DNA of 9,947 bases from DASXMT01 sp963812965 (GTDB taxonomy: Bacteria > Actinomycetota > Acidimicrobiia > Acidimicrobiales > RAAP-2): positions 1-9,947 of the forward strand of contig CAWEXG010000016.1 of NCBI GenBank assembly GCA_963812965.1, given 5' to 3'. Below, in pieces: positions 1 through 7,022 of the stretch. The position numbers and the translations under genes are program-made. Positions within the stretch are counted from its first letter, which is position 1; every line of letters begins with the position of its first letter. The notes beneath the pieces were generated by a model. The model was not told the DNA's origin, did not search any database, and saw nothing but the letters and a program-made list of their open reading frames with translations.

Positions 1-19
1 GCGCCATCATGTTTATGGC

Positions 20-1245
20 ATGGATGACACCCCTGATCCAGACCCCGAAGAGACGCTGACCCGGACGGGGGGCCGTCAGGCGACCGACCCGCTCGGTGCC
101 TTCGTCGTAGGACCTGAGCTCCTGGCTCAAGGCTCACCCGGTGGGGTCCTGACCGGGACACGCTTCGTGGTCAAGGACCTGTTCGACGTGGCCGGTACCC
201 GAACCGGAGCGGGCAACCCCGACTGGCTGGCCTATGCGCCGGTGGCGTCGGCGATGTCGCGGTGACCGCCCTGCTCGACGCCGGGGCCGACCTGTGGGGC
301 AAGACGAAACTGATGAACTGGCGTACAGCCTCTCGGGGACCAACGCCCACTACGGCACGCCGGGTCGGCGCGCCAGGTCGGGTGCCAGGGGGATCTTCGA
401 GCGGCTCGGCCGCGGCGGTAGCCGGCGGCGTTGCACGCTTGGCTCTGGGGACGTCACTGGCGGCTCGGTGCGTGTGCCGGCGTCTGCATACCGCGGCATC
501 TACGGGCTCCGCCCCACCCACGGTCGGATCGACATCCGGGGTCGTGCCCCTGGTGCTGAAGCTTCAGCAGCCGGCGCTGCTGGCCGTCGACGGCGCCACC
601 TTGAAGAAGCGGCTGGCATGCGCTCGTCGCCGGGCAGCCACCCGGCCATCACGACAGACGCCGCGTCTATCTGGAGGTTGGTGGTGGCTACCGATCTCCT
701 GGACCAGGCTGACGATCCGGCAAGCACCGAAGATCGGCGAGGGTGGCGACTGAGCTGGCCCAGCGGTTCGGGGGTTGACGGTGACCGAACGTCCCCGGCC
801 GGACCGGGTGAAGCTCACAACGTGGCGCGGCGCCTTCCCCGGCCTATAGGCGCAAGCGGCTGCAGTTCGATGAAGCGCGGATCTGCATTGCTCACCAACC
901 TTCGGCTCGGGGATCGCGATCTGTTCGCCGAGGACAAGGACGCCCACGACAAGAGCGCAGAACGAGCTGTCGATCCTCGCCGAAGGCGCTGGACGCTCTG
1001 GCGGAGGCGGTGGGCGAAAACCGGGATCCTCGTTCAGCCGGCGACGAAGCCGTCCGGCCCCGGCGCTCGACCTGGCAGGGCAGGGTGAAAAACGACCTGC
1101 GGAAGACCAACCTGATGCTCATGGCGCGGGCGGGGTGGCTGGTGCACCGGTGGTGTTCCTCCCCCTCGCTCAGGTCATGGCGCACCAATCGGCGACGCCC
1201 TCGTCGGGGATGACGATGCTCGCGAGCCTGGCCAACCAGGCATAG
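20..1245 (+). pseudogene. Amidase signature (AS) family amidohydrolase, frameshifted
   Basis: Cytoplasmic serine amidase of the AS family (GatA/AtzF-like), which hydrolyses amides through a Ser-cisSer-Lys triad; the substrate cannot be told. All motifs are present but in different frames: the catalytic-lysine segment FVVKDLFDVAG with TGAGNPDWLA (about 165-235), LLDAGADLWGKTK (265-309), TDELAYSLSGTNAHYGTP (309-362), the cis-serine motif PGGSSSGSAAAVAGG (about 387-431), the nucleophile motif DVTGGSVRVPAS (about 452-487), GIYGLRPTHGRIDIRG (to about 540), LLAVDGATL (578-604), VATDLLDQADD (about 687-719), LTTWRGAFP (about 812-838) and the C-terminal PVVFLPLAQV (1147-1176), with TAG at 1243-1245. 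About 408 codons is a normal length for such amidases. Frame changes fall near 251, 309, 365, 450, 540, 600, 750 and 1177. ATG at 20 is chosen because DPLGAFVVGP follows it in frame, but no RBS is seen. The family call is firm; whether the breaks are real decay or sequencing error is open. Confidence 0.85.
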
Positions 1246-1510
1246 GGCCGGCCTCCGTCCTCTTCCTCACCGCGTGCCTCGATCTGCTCGACGTAGATGT
1301 ACGGCAGAAGGCCAGGCTGGCTCGATACCGCCGGCGAGGAAATCCACGCTCCACCTATATGCCGGGTCCCGTCGTCGAAGCTGGGCGATCGGTGTCATGA
1401 CCTTCCAAGTCGGCATCGGAGCAGACAGGGAAGGCGGTAAAGGGTGAGGTATAGGACTGGTTAGGTTGGAACAGATCGTGTCGTTCTGCAATCCTCCCTT
1501 CATCAACGAC
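1246..1510. other. Intergenic region without a supported gene
   Basis: This is the spacer between the amidase stop and the VOC gene's ribosome site. A minus-strand open frame (1267-1566) crosses it, but it runs through the VOC start and RBS on the other strand and matches no family I know. I see no convincing promoter or terminator hairpin. Confidence 0.4.
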
Positions 1511-1520
1511 AGAAGGAGAT
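1511..1520 (+). promoter_or_regulatory. Ribosome binding site of the VOC gene
   Basis: AGAAGGAGAT is a near-perfect Shine-Dalgarno, ending five bases before ATG at 1526. It fixes the start of the VOC protein even though the open frame breaks soon afterwards. Confidence 0.75.
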
Positions 1521-1525
1521 CGACC

Positions 1526-1899
1526 ATGGACTGGAAACGAACTGGTCGGCTATCCCGGTCTCGCAATGTCCACAGAGCGAAGGCTTTTTACACCGAGAGA
1601 GCCGGCAGTCGATGCTGACCATGACCACCAGGTAAGCGACGAGCTTCGCTTCGTGCAGCTGACACCTCCCGGGTCAGCATGCTCCATCGCCTTCGGGGAA
1701 GGGATCGTTGACATGCCACCGGGATCGGTGCAGGGCCTGCAGCTGGTCGTCTCCGACATCAAGGCTGCCCGTACGGAACTGGTTGGCCGGGGGATGGATG
1801 TCAGCGAGATTCAGGAGTTTCCTTGGGGTTCGTTCTGTCTTCTTCAGCGACCCCGATGGCAACCGCTGGGCCGTCCAACAGTTGCCTGCCCGCCAGTAG
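1526..1899 (+). pseudogene. VOC-superfamily (glyoxalase/bleomycin-resistance fold) protein, frameshifted
   Basis: Small protein of about 123 residues, the usual single-domain VOC size. Read across frames it gives MDWK, ELVAIPVS-like, VHRAKAFYTERAG, DADHDHQVSDELRFVQLTPP, then GLQLVVSDIKAARTELVGRG, IQEFPWGSF, VFFSDPDGNRWAVQQ and stop TAG at 1897-1899. The N-terminal FYTERAG helix and the C-terminal DPDGNRWAVQQ strand are hallmarks of the paired beta-alpha-beta-beta-beta fold. Members bind a divalent metal or sequester ligands; the substrate here is unknown. Frames change near 1538-1560, near 1605-1612 (just after FYTERAG) and near 1837, where one extra T separates GSF from VFFSDPDG. A standard gene finder would report only a mid-frame piece (1566-2039) with a spurious C-terminus. 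It lies 280 bases after the amidase on the same strand with its own strong RBS. Confidence 0.85.
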
Positions 1900-2097
1900 T
1901 CCCACCAGTAACAAGGACCGACGAGCTGATAGACCCGGGGCTCGCCAGCTCATCGGGAGATAGGACCGAACAGCTCCTAGAGGTTGTACCACCAGACGGC
2001 CCGATCGTCGTTCCCGTCGGTGGCTCAGCCTCGAAGTGATATCACGAGCAAATCCACTCTGCTGGGTGGTGCCCCCGCCGGGCGAGTCAGCAGAGAC
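1900..2097. other. Intergenic spacer
   Basis: Downstream of the VOC stop there is an imperfect inverted repeat (1919-1928 with 1946-1955, nine of ten pairs, 17-base loop), without a following T tract; it may act as a weak terminator. The rest shows no gene or RNA that I recognise. Confidence 0.35.
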
Positions 2098-2100
2098 TGC

Positions 2101-2137
2101 GTGGCCCCCCGTCCGGGGTTAGGGGGCGGGGGACCAC
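2101..2137. terminator. GC-rich hairpin, probable bidirectional terminator
   Basis: GTGGCCCCCCG at 2101-2111 pairs with CGGGGGACCAC at 2127-2137: 11 bp with one G-T wobble and a 15-base loop. There is no T tract, which is common for actinobacterial terminators. It lies between the converging VOC (+) and surface-protein A (-) genes, so it could end both. Termination is inferred from structure and position. Confidence 0.6.
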
Positions 2138-2153
2138 ACACTGTTGGCCGGTT

Positions 2154-2173
2154 CCCAGGCTGGTCGAGCTGGG
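2154..2173. other. Second hairpin of the repeat, copy 1
   Basis: CCCA plus GCT pair with AGC plus TGGG around the loop GGTCG, leaving one bulged G. It is preserved exactly in the second copy at 7399-7418 and lies on the side nearer the surface-protein gene. Confidence 0.4.
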
Positions 2174-2281
2174 TTCCGCTGGCGATCTCTTGACACTGCT
2201 GGACGTGCGGTCCGCTGTTCCCGGGGGCAAGAAACAAGCACCCCAGGAACAGCAAGCCGAACGCCCTCTTGCTTCTCCCTA

Positions 2282-3014
2282 CGGTGCGATGGCAACCACT
2301 GGGGCGTGAAGCTACCCGCTCCTGAGCCGTTGAACGGGGCGTTGTCGAAGGTGAAGATGCCTCCGTCTTGGGCTCCGATCCAGTAGCCGCCACCATTGGA
2401 GGTGGGGACCAGGCCTACGACGGGAGCGCTGGACTGTCCGGCGGCCGAGCCGTGGAAGCTGGCATCACCGAAGGTGAAGACTCCTCCGTCTTTGGCGACC
2501 AGCCAGTAGCCCTTGCCATCTGGCGTGGCTGCCATACCCACCACTGGGGCATTGAGTGACTGCCCTCCCTCGGAGCCGTAGAAACCAGCATCACCGAAGG
2601 TGAAGATGCCGCCGTCGGCTGCCACCAGCCAGTAGCCCTTGCCATCTGGCGTTGCTGCCATGCCGACGATGGGGGCGTTGAGATGCTGGCCACCCTCAGA
2701 CCCGTAGAAGGCGGCGTCACCGAAGGTGAAGATGCCGCCGTCGGCTGCCACCAGCCAGTAGCCCTTGCCATCTGGCGTTGCTGCCATGCCGACGATGGGC
2801 TGGTTCAGTGTTGTCCACCTTCCGAGCCGTAGTAGCCAGCATCGCCGAAGGTGAAGATGCCGCCGTCGGCTCCCACCAGCCAGTAGCCCTTGTTATCGGG
2901 CGTCGCTGCCATACCAACAATGGGGGCGTTGAGAGGCTGACCAGCCTCTGAGCCGTAGTTCCCGGCGTTCCCAAACGTGGATACAGCACCGTTGGAGGCC
3001 ACCAAGCGATAGCC
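2282..3014 (-). repeat. Six tandem ~41-residue GYWLVAxDGGIFTFGDA repeats, copy A
   Basis: Six units, each beginning GYW(L/I) or GYRL, followed by A.DGG(I/V)FTFG.A.F.GS and PVVGMAATPDG. The first unit is variant (ASNGAVSTFGNAGNYGS) and the last is short (AQDGGIFTFDNAPFNGSG). One base is missing near 2811 in unit 2 and one near 2306 in unit 6. Correcting both gives 245 codons, the same as copy B. Six short beta-rich units with an aromatic start suggest a six-bladed propeller; this is inferred from repeat number and pattern. The DNA repeat visible in this stretch is this coding repeat. Confidence 0.85.
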
Positions 3015-3722
3015 GGTAGTCGACGGGGCCAGCACCGTAAGGGTGGCTGGGTTGGTAGTAGCAGCTGGTCCTGCACCGTTAGTGAATACGGCCTGGTACT
3101 GGTTGCCGTTGTTAGACGCTGTGGTGGCTGGTGTGGTGTAGGAGTCAGAGGTGGCACCACTGATGTTGGACCATGTCGATCCTCCGTTCGTGGACACCTG
3201 CCATTGGACGGTGGGTGTCGGATCACCGGTTGCAGCTGTGGTGAACGTTGTGGTTGCACCGGCGCTGGTCGTCTGGTTCGTTGGCTGGGTAGTAACGGAC
3301 GGTGCCGTGCCGATTTGAATCGTGACCGGAGCAGACGTCTGGGTCGGTGTTACCCCACCGCTCCACACCGCCGTCAGCGTGTGGTCACCGGGAGCTAGCG
3401 AGTTCGTGATCAGCGTGGCTATACCGGCATTGGGTTGGCCAACGCTTGGCACCCCTACCGTCCCGATATCGGTCGTGCCGTCGAAGAAGTCCACCTGGCC
3501 AGCGGTGGCGCTGATACTCGACGGCGTCGGGTACACAGTGGCCGACAATGTCACCGGTGCACCCACAGCAGCTGAACCACTAGGGCTCGTGGTGAGCGTG
3601 GTGCCCGACACGTTGACCTGTTGCACGACGGCCGGTGTCGTCGGGTCGGTCGGGTTGCAGGCGTAGGAGAGGCCAGTGAAACCACTACTTGCTCCCGTGA
3701 AACTGCAGGGATGAGATAGCAA
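2805..3722 (-). CDS. Longest intact frame of copy A (Ig-like domains plus first propeller repeats)
   Basis: This is the 305-codon uninterrupted part of copy A; its apparent ATG at 3722 lies just inside a frameshift and is not a real start. It opens near SYACNPTDPTTPAVVQQVNV, then a group-3 Ig-like domain with GQVDFFDGTTDIGTVGVP and LAPGDHTLTAVWSGG, then an I-set-like domain with TTQPTNQTTSAGATTTF and a WSNISGATSDSYTTP core, then repeat units 1 and most of 2. It ends at GSEGGQH, where a G present in copy B (in GGTTCAGGTGTTGG) is missing near 2811. Close alignment with copy B across its length shows it is a true coding segment. Confidence 0.75.
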   Translation of the reverse strand: MLSHPCSFTGASSGFTGLSYACNPTDPTTPAVVQQVNVSGTTLTTSPSGSAAVGAPVTLSATVYPTPSSISATAGQVDFFDGTTDIGTVGVPSVGQPNAGIATLITNSLAPGDHTLTAVWSGGVTPTQTSAPVTIQIGTAPSVTTQPTNQTTSAGATTTFTTAATGDPTPTVQWQVSTNGGSTWSNISGATSDSYTTPATTASNNGNQYQAVFTNGAGPAATTNPATLTVLAPSTTGYRLVASNGAVSTFGNAGNYGSEAGQPLNAPIVGMAATPDNKGYWLVGADGGIFTFGDAGYYGSEGGQH

Positions 3723-5387
3723 CCGGGACGATGGTGCCTGGCGTACCGGAGATTGGTACTGTGGAAGACAGATCCAGTCCAGCTCAGCGAAGTGGTGCCA
3801 TTGGCGTTCGTCGGAGTCGCCGCGGGTGGCGTGATCGTGACCCCTCCCGGAGAGAGCCCAATAGTGGCGTTGCTCACAGGCCCAGAGGTGTTAGGTCCAA
3901 CAACCGGGTCTATGTTCAACGTCAGATCGAGAGCACTGACCGGCACGGTCGAACCGCTCGGTGCCAGACTCGGCACGGTGGCCACGGCCACCACTGACGC
4001 ATTGAGCGTTGGATAGCCGACTAGTGGTCTGACAGATGAACGGCGTGCCGGGAGCCGGTGGCGCTACGGTGAACGTCTGCGAGTACGAACTCGGGGAGTA
4101 GACCGGGTCACCTGAGTACTCGAAGGGTGATGGTGTGGGTCCCTGGGGATCAAACCGGCGGTACTGAGAGTCGATAGATCCCCGGCAGCAAGCCGGCCAC
4201 CGGCACTGCTCGTACCCACTGTCGTTCCGTCGACGAGGTACGTCATGTCCCTGTCGAACGTGGCATGATGCCGTACGGATTCGACGCAGCCTGGAGATCG
4301 ACGTTGGGCTCGGATCTGGTATCCCTCTGGCACCGGTGTCGTAGGGATTTCGTTGCTGCTGAACGACACGGCAGACCGTGCGCCGTAGGTCATGACGAAG
4401 TACCCGCTGGTCTGCTCAGCAAGTCCGGGGTCTGTCGTGCACGAGGTTGTGCTCGCACACGTTCCGCTGTAGAGATTTTCTGTGAACTGCTGTGTGCCAG
4501 GACCGAAGTTGGACGGGTCGTAGTTGATCCACAGCTCGAGGTTGACCGTGATCGACGACCCAGGGGCCAACGAGAACGACGACGGGGGTGTCCCGCATGT
4601 CGCGCTCCCAAAGCCACTGAAGTAAAACTGCCCTCCGTCATTCGCAGATGTCATCGGGCACCAGTTCCCGGCGGTGTCCTGGTCGTCGAGCGTCGTATCA
4701 CCATCACCACCTAGAGCCATTGAACGAAGAATGGAGATAGTTGCTGCTCCAGGTCTGGCCCGTCGACGGATTGGCGATCGTCACGGACAGCGGGGTCGGA
4801 GTGGTCGATGACAGCTCAACCGTCGTCGGCAGGTTCAACGTGACCGTCGGATTCGGCTGAACCTCGTACGGCACCGCCGCCGAAGTGCTGCCGGCATAGT
4901 TGAAGTCACCGGAGTACACGGCGGTCAGCTGGTTCGTCTGGCTCGACAAGTTGCTCGTGCGTGAACGTGGCGACACCGTTACTCACCGGCTCGGTACCGA
5001 TCGACTACGCCGTTGGCGAAGAAGTTGACCGATCCGGTGGCATCAGTAGCGGTGCTGCCACCCGAGCTGATCGTGTCGGTCAACGTTACCGACGTCCGTG
5101 TCAGCTGCGGGCTGGCTGGCGACTGCCGACAGTACGTTCGTGGTGGCCTTGCCTGGCGGTGGCGGGATGGGCAACCCGGTGCCCTGGAGATTGAGCGTGG
5201 TGTTGTTGTTGGTGCTGCCTGCCACCCCGGTAGGGGGTATTGCCCGCCGTTGAGCGCCATCTGGGCTATCCACAGGAGTTCGGCATTGGGTTCCCATCTG
5301 TGCCGGTGAAGTCGGGGATGGTGTAGTTGGAAGCCGAGAGCGTCACGTCGCCGGTGCTCGGGTTTTGGGGCGCAGTCGATTGGAAGA

Positions 5388-6272
5388 TCATGTTGATCGG
5401 GGTCGACAGGCACTGGAAGTCGACCGGCAGATGACGTCAAGCTCGTAGGAGAGACTGTCGTTGAGCGTGATGTCGCCATTCGAGTTGACCGAACCGGTGG
5501 CTGTTCCAGGGTCAACCTCGGTCATGATGTAGTTGGTCATCCCCGTGCTGCCTTGCTGCACACACCGTTCTGGATCAGGCAGGCTCAGCGTTGCATCGGT
5601 GATGACGCCGGTCAGCGGAGCCACAGTGCCGGTGAGCGTGGTGGTGGTCTGAGCCGGGAAGGGCTGCGAGGCCCCAGGCGGTGTCGACAGCACCGTCCAG
5701 GACCCGGAGGTCATATTGAGCGAGAACGGCTGTGTACCGCCATTCCCGGCGTACAGCGTGAGCTGACCCGAGGTAGCAGTGTCAGCAGGGCTGGCCGAGT
5801 CGGTGACGGTCACTGCAAAGGTGGCAGTGGCATCTGTCGTAGGGGTGCCAGACAGCACACCAGTCGTTGTATCCAGGCTCAGCCAGCTGGGCAGTGTGGA
5901 CCCAGTAGCTACGCTCCAGGTGTCAGAACCAGTGCCACCAGTGGCTGTCAAGGTGACCGAGTACGGGGTATTCAGCGGTGCCAATGGCAGTGGCGAGGTC
6001 GTGGTGATCGACAACGGGGTGGCTGCACTGGCTGTGGTGACGCCAATTCCAGCCACAGTGCCAGCTACCACTCCCACGACCAGGAGCGTTGCCGCTACGG
6101 CCGCGAAAAACCGGCGGGCATAGCCGCCGGTAAAGTGAGAATTACGTGACTCTGCGTGGGAAAAACTTAGGGAGTTACTCCCCCACCCCCCCCCCGCGAG
6201 AACTTTCCCAGATTGAGAATTCTCAGCCTGGAAATCGCGGGTTGTTGCTGTGCTGCGACGTCCCCGGAACAT
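5388..6272 (-). CDS. N-terminal frame of copy A: signal peptide and first Ig-like domain
   Basis: The open frame extends upstream to 6434, but ATG 6272 is chosen because AGGGGG (6279-6284) sits six bases before it. About 57 polar residues precede a classic signal peptide: YARRFF, a hydrophobic core AAVAATLLVVGVVAGTVAG, then ASA just before ATPLSITTT. Next comes an Ig-fold putative domain (LPLAPLNTPYSVTLTATGG through SLDTTTGVLSGTPTTDATA), then a domain beginning GGTQPFSLNMTSGSWTVLS and containing ELDVIC. The in-frame reading breaks near 5426, where VDFQCLSTPINMIF continues in another frame. No start codon lies close to the signal peptide in this frame, so the long N-region is either real or a product of an indel near the G10 tract or T5 run. 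This end has no counterpart in the visible part of copy B. Confidence 0.65.
   Translation of the reverse strand: MFRGRRSTATTRDFQAENSQSGKVLAGGGWGSNSLSFSHAESRNSHFTGGYARRFFAAVAATLLVVGVVAGTVAGIGVTTASAATPLSITTTSPLPLAPLNTPYSVTLTATGGTGSDTWSVATGSTLPSWLSLDTTTGVLSGTPTTDATATFAVTVTDSASPADTATSGQLTLYAGNGGTQPFSLNMTSGSWTVLSTPPGASQPFPAQTTTTLTGTVAPLTGVITDATLSLPDPERCVQQGSTGMTNYIMTEVDPGTATGSVNSNGDITLNDSLSYELDVICRSTSSACRPRST
6111..6130. other. Perfect hairpin just before the signal-peptide core of copy A
   Basis: CCGGCGG (6111-6117) and CCGCCGG (6124-6130) form a 7-bp perfect stem with a 6-base loop. On the minus strand the loop contains an ATG (6121-6119) that is out of frame with the signal peptide by one base; a sixth T in the following T5 run would put it in frame. 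Confidence 0.5.
6186..6195 (-). repeat. G10 homopolymer in the N-terminal coding part of copy A
   Basis: Ten C on the given strand (G10 in the message), next to another C5 run at 6180-6184, inside codons 26-29 counted from ATG 6272 and before the signal peptide. Slippage here would switch export on or off. It is also the place most prone to length error in sequencing. Confidence 0.6.
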
Positions 6273-6278
6273 GTACAT

Positions 6279-6284
6279 CCCCCT
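6279..6284 (-). promoter_or_regulatory. Candidate ribosome binding site for copy A
   Basis: AGGGGG on the minus strand, six bases before ATG 6272. A second in-frame ATG at 6278 abuts it too closely to use it, so 6272 is preferred. Confidence 0.5.
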
Positions 6285-6386
6285 GCTTTCGCTGTCGTTA
6301 GTGAAACTGTGTTGGTAAATCTGGTGTTTCGTGCTGTCTCGACCCGATGGTACACACTCTTCGTTTCCCAAACTGGTCGCGATGGC

Positions 6387-6415
6387 ATCTAACTCCAGGT
6401 TCTTGATCTTGTCAA
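6387..6415 (-). promoter_or_regulatory. Candidate promoter of surface-protein copy A
   Basis: On the minus strand a perfect TTGACA (6415-6410) is followed after 17 bases by TTAGAT (6392-6387). The -35 and spacing are ideal; the -10 is only a half match. A transcript starting near 6380 would have a leader of about 108 bases before ATG 6272. I recognise no known riboswitch in that leader. Confidence 0.45.
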
Positions 6416-6434
6416 TAGCGCGGCGGTGAATCAT

Positions 6435-6767
6435 TTAAAAAGTCCGCCTGGAGAGATTTGCGAACAAGCCTGGTGACCAGGGCACGCTGTCATCAACATC
6501 ACGGCCGGGGCCATTACTACCATCGACCGGTCACGAGTTGAAGCTGTCGACCGTCTGCCACCCGCTACCGTTTCCATGTAGACCTGCGCTTCTCTGATCA
6601 CGCTCGCCGGCAGAGTAGGCGAGCTGATCACCCGAAACGGGCCCGAGCCGCTGGTCAGCGTAGTCCCGGCCTACGAAGACTGACGCTGGAAAGCCTGCTG
6701 ATCGGCTCTGAACATGACAAGGGAATTAACCCGTTTACCGCACAGCCGCCGCCCTCTAGTTTCGTAG
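6435..6767. other. Divergent intergenic region between copy A and the toxin-antitoxin pair
   Basis: No gene is supported here. It holds a 13-base perfect palindrome CCTGGTGACCAGG (6469-6481) and an interrupted inverted repeat 6595-6630 (TGATCA and CTCGCC, loop of nine, GGCGAG and TGATCA). A plus-strand frame from 6489 to 6683 (VINITAGAITTIDRS... to ...LVSVVPAYED) is open except for one TAG at 6579 and matches nothing I know; it may be a gene remnant. Either inverted repeat could be an operator for the downstream antitoxin. Confidence 0.4.
6595..6630. repeat. Interrupted inverted repeat upstream of the TA pair
   Basis: Two TGATCA hexamers (6595-6600, 6625-6630) flank CTCGCC (6603-6608) and GGCGAG (6618-6623), giving a 12-bp paired stem with an asymmetric bulge and a 9-base loop. 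It lies about 150 bases before the toxin start; a role as operator or transcription stop is unproved. Confidence 0.4.
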
Positions 6768-6773
6768 TACACT
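6768..6773 (+). promoter_or_regulatory. Candidate -10 element of the TA operon
   Basis: TACACT lies seven bases before GTG 6780, so a transcript starting there would be leaderless, as is frequent in actinobacteria. No Shine-Dalgarno precedes 6778 or 6780, which agrees. No clear -35 is seen. Confidence 0.3.
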
Positions 6774-6779
6774 TCCTAT

Positions 6780-7020
6780 GTGGAGGTTCTTCCTTCGGCG
6801 TTCCGTCATCGCGTCGGGGAAGAAGACTCAGCACGTGCTCAGCAATGCTGTGGTCATCGAGGAGGTTACCGACGATCCGATCCGCTATCTGGTCCTTGGA
6901 CCTGACCGGGCGGGGAATCTTCTGGAGCTTGTTGTCATGGACCGACCCCAAGGTCCTGCCGTGATCCATGCCATGCCCATGACCGCGCAGTACAAGCGTC
7001 TCCTGCCCGAAAGGTGGTGA
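6780..7020 (+). pseudogene. Small toxin-like protein of a TA pair, with a frameshift near the N-terminus
   Basis: About 80 residues. From about 6832 to the TGA at 7018-7020 the frame gives HVLSNAVVIEEV, then RYLVLGPDRAGNLLELVVMD and AVIHAMPMTAQYKRLLP. This is the pattern I recall for small RelE/BrnT-like (DUF4258-like) proteins paired with ribbon-helix-helix antitoxins in actinobacteria. Such toxins are usually ribosome-dependent or free RNases; activity here is not proven. In its own frame the first 17 codons from ATG 6778 (MWRFFLRRSVIASGKKT) do not look like the family. The frame starting at GTG 6780 reads VEVLPSAFRHRVGEED, which does. The two frames join near 6828-6831, so one or two bases appear to have been lost or gained there. 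As given, translation from ATG 6778 would still yield an 80-residue protein (6778-7020) with a wrong N-terminus. It sits two bases before the antitoxin ATG. Confidence 0.65.
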
Positions 7021-7022
7021 TC

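Larger units (their letters stand above)
2098..2173. repeat. 76-bp dispersed repeat, copy 1 (pairs with 7343-7418)
   Basis: Identical to 7343-7418 except G at 2143 versus A at 7388. It lies about 105 bases past the stop of surface-protein copy A. Sequence on its gene-proximal side is also homologous between the copies but clearly more diverged. It contains two hairpins, at 2101-2137 and 2154-2173. Confidence 0.9.
2279..6272 (-). pseudogene. Secreted Ig-like/propeller-repeat surface protein, copy A (frameshifted)
   Basis: Large exported protein of about 1,330 codons, probably displayed on the cell surface or secreted; function unknown. In order: long basic N-region from ATG 6272, signal peptide (RRFFAAVAATLLVVG, with a likely cleavage after ASA), an Ig-fold putative domain (SGTPTTDATATFAVTVTD), a Cys-containing domain (ending near NNTTLNLQGTG), a group-3 Ig-like domain (about 5060-4860: GSVNFFANGV, then LTAVYSGDFNYAGST), a domain with the tail SNEIPTTPVPEGYQI, another Ig-like unit (TYLVDGTTVG, about 4240), a third (GQVDFFDGTTDIG, about 3510), an I-set-like Ig (VQWQVSTNGGSTWSNISG, about 3200) and six C-terminal repeats. 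Frames change near 5426, 5284, 5236, 5117, 5006, 4958, 4720, 4310, 4255, 4135, 4020, 3770, 3705, 2811 and 2306. With the last corrected by comparison to copy B, the protein ends VVAIAP at stop 2279-2281. The family call is firm; real loss versus sequence error is open. Confidence 0.8.

Noticed and set aside
234..1088. 284-codon plus-strand open frame as a separate gene
   Set aside because: It contains some amidase motifs (GTNAHYGTP, TGGSVRVPAS), but others lie in two different frames; it is one of several pieces of the same amidase.
1267..1566. Minus-strand open frame with VDFLAGGIEPAWPSAV
   Set aside because: It overlaps the RBS and start of the VOC gene and matches no family I know; support is too weak.
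1566..2039. 157-codon frame as the full VOC protein
   Set aside because: Its N-terminal MSTERRLF and everything after GSF are out of the VOC frame; the real gene runs 1526-1899 across frameshifts.
1930..2040. Possible tRNA fragment suggested by GTTC-like segments
   Set aside because: No cloverleaf can be drawn on either strand, and there is no acceptor stem.
2370..2800. Regular direct repeats resembling a CRISPR or satellite array
   Set aside because: The period of about 126 bases equals about 42 codons and encodes the GYWLVAxDGGIFTFG units; the differences are mainly synonymous or conservative.
4265..4714. 149-codon plus-strand frame
   Set aside because: It is antisense to copy A where the Ig-like domains are recognisable on the minus strand.
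6285..6380. Riboswitch in the leader of copy A (cyclic dinucleotide class considered)
   Set aside because: The leader is purine-rich, but I could not match conserved core motifs of the c-di-GMP or c-di-AMP riboswitches.
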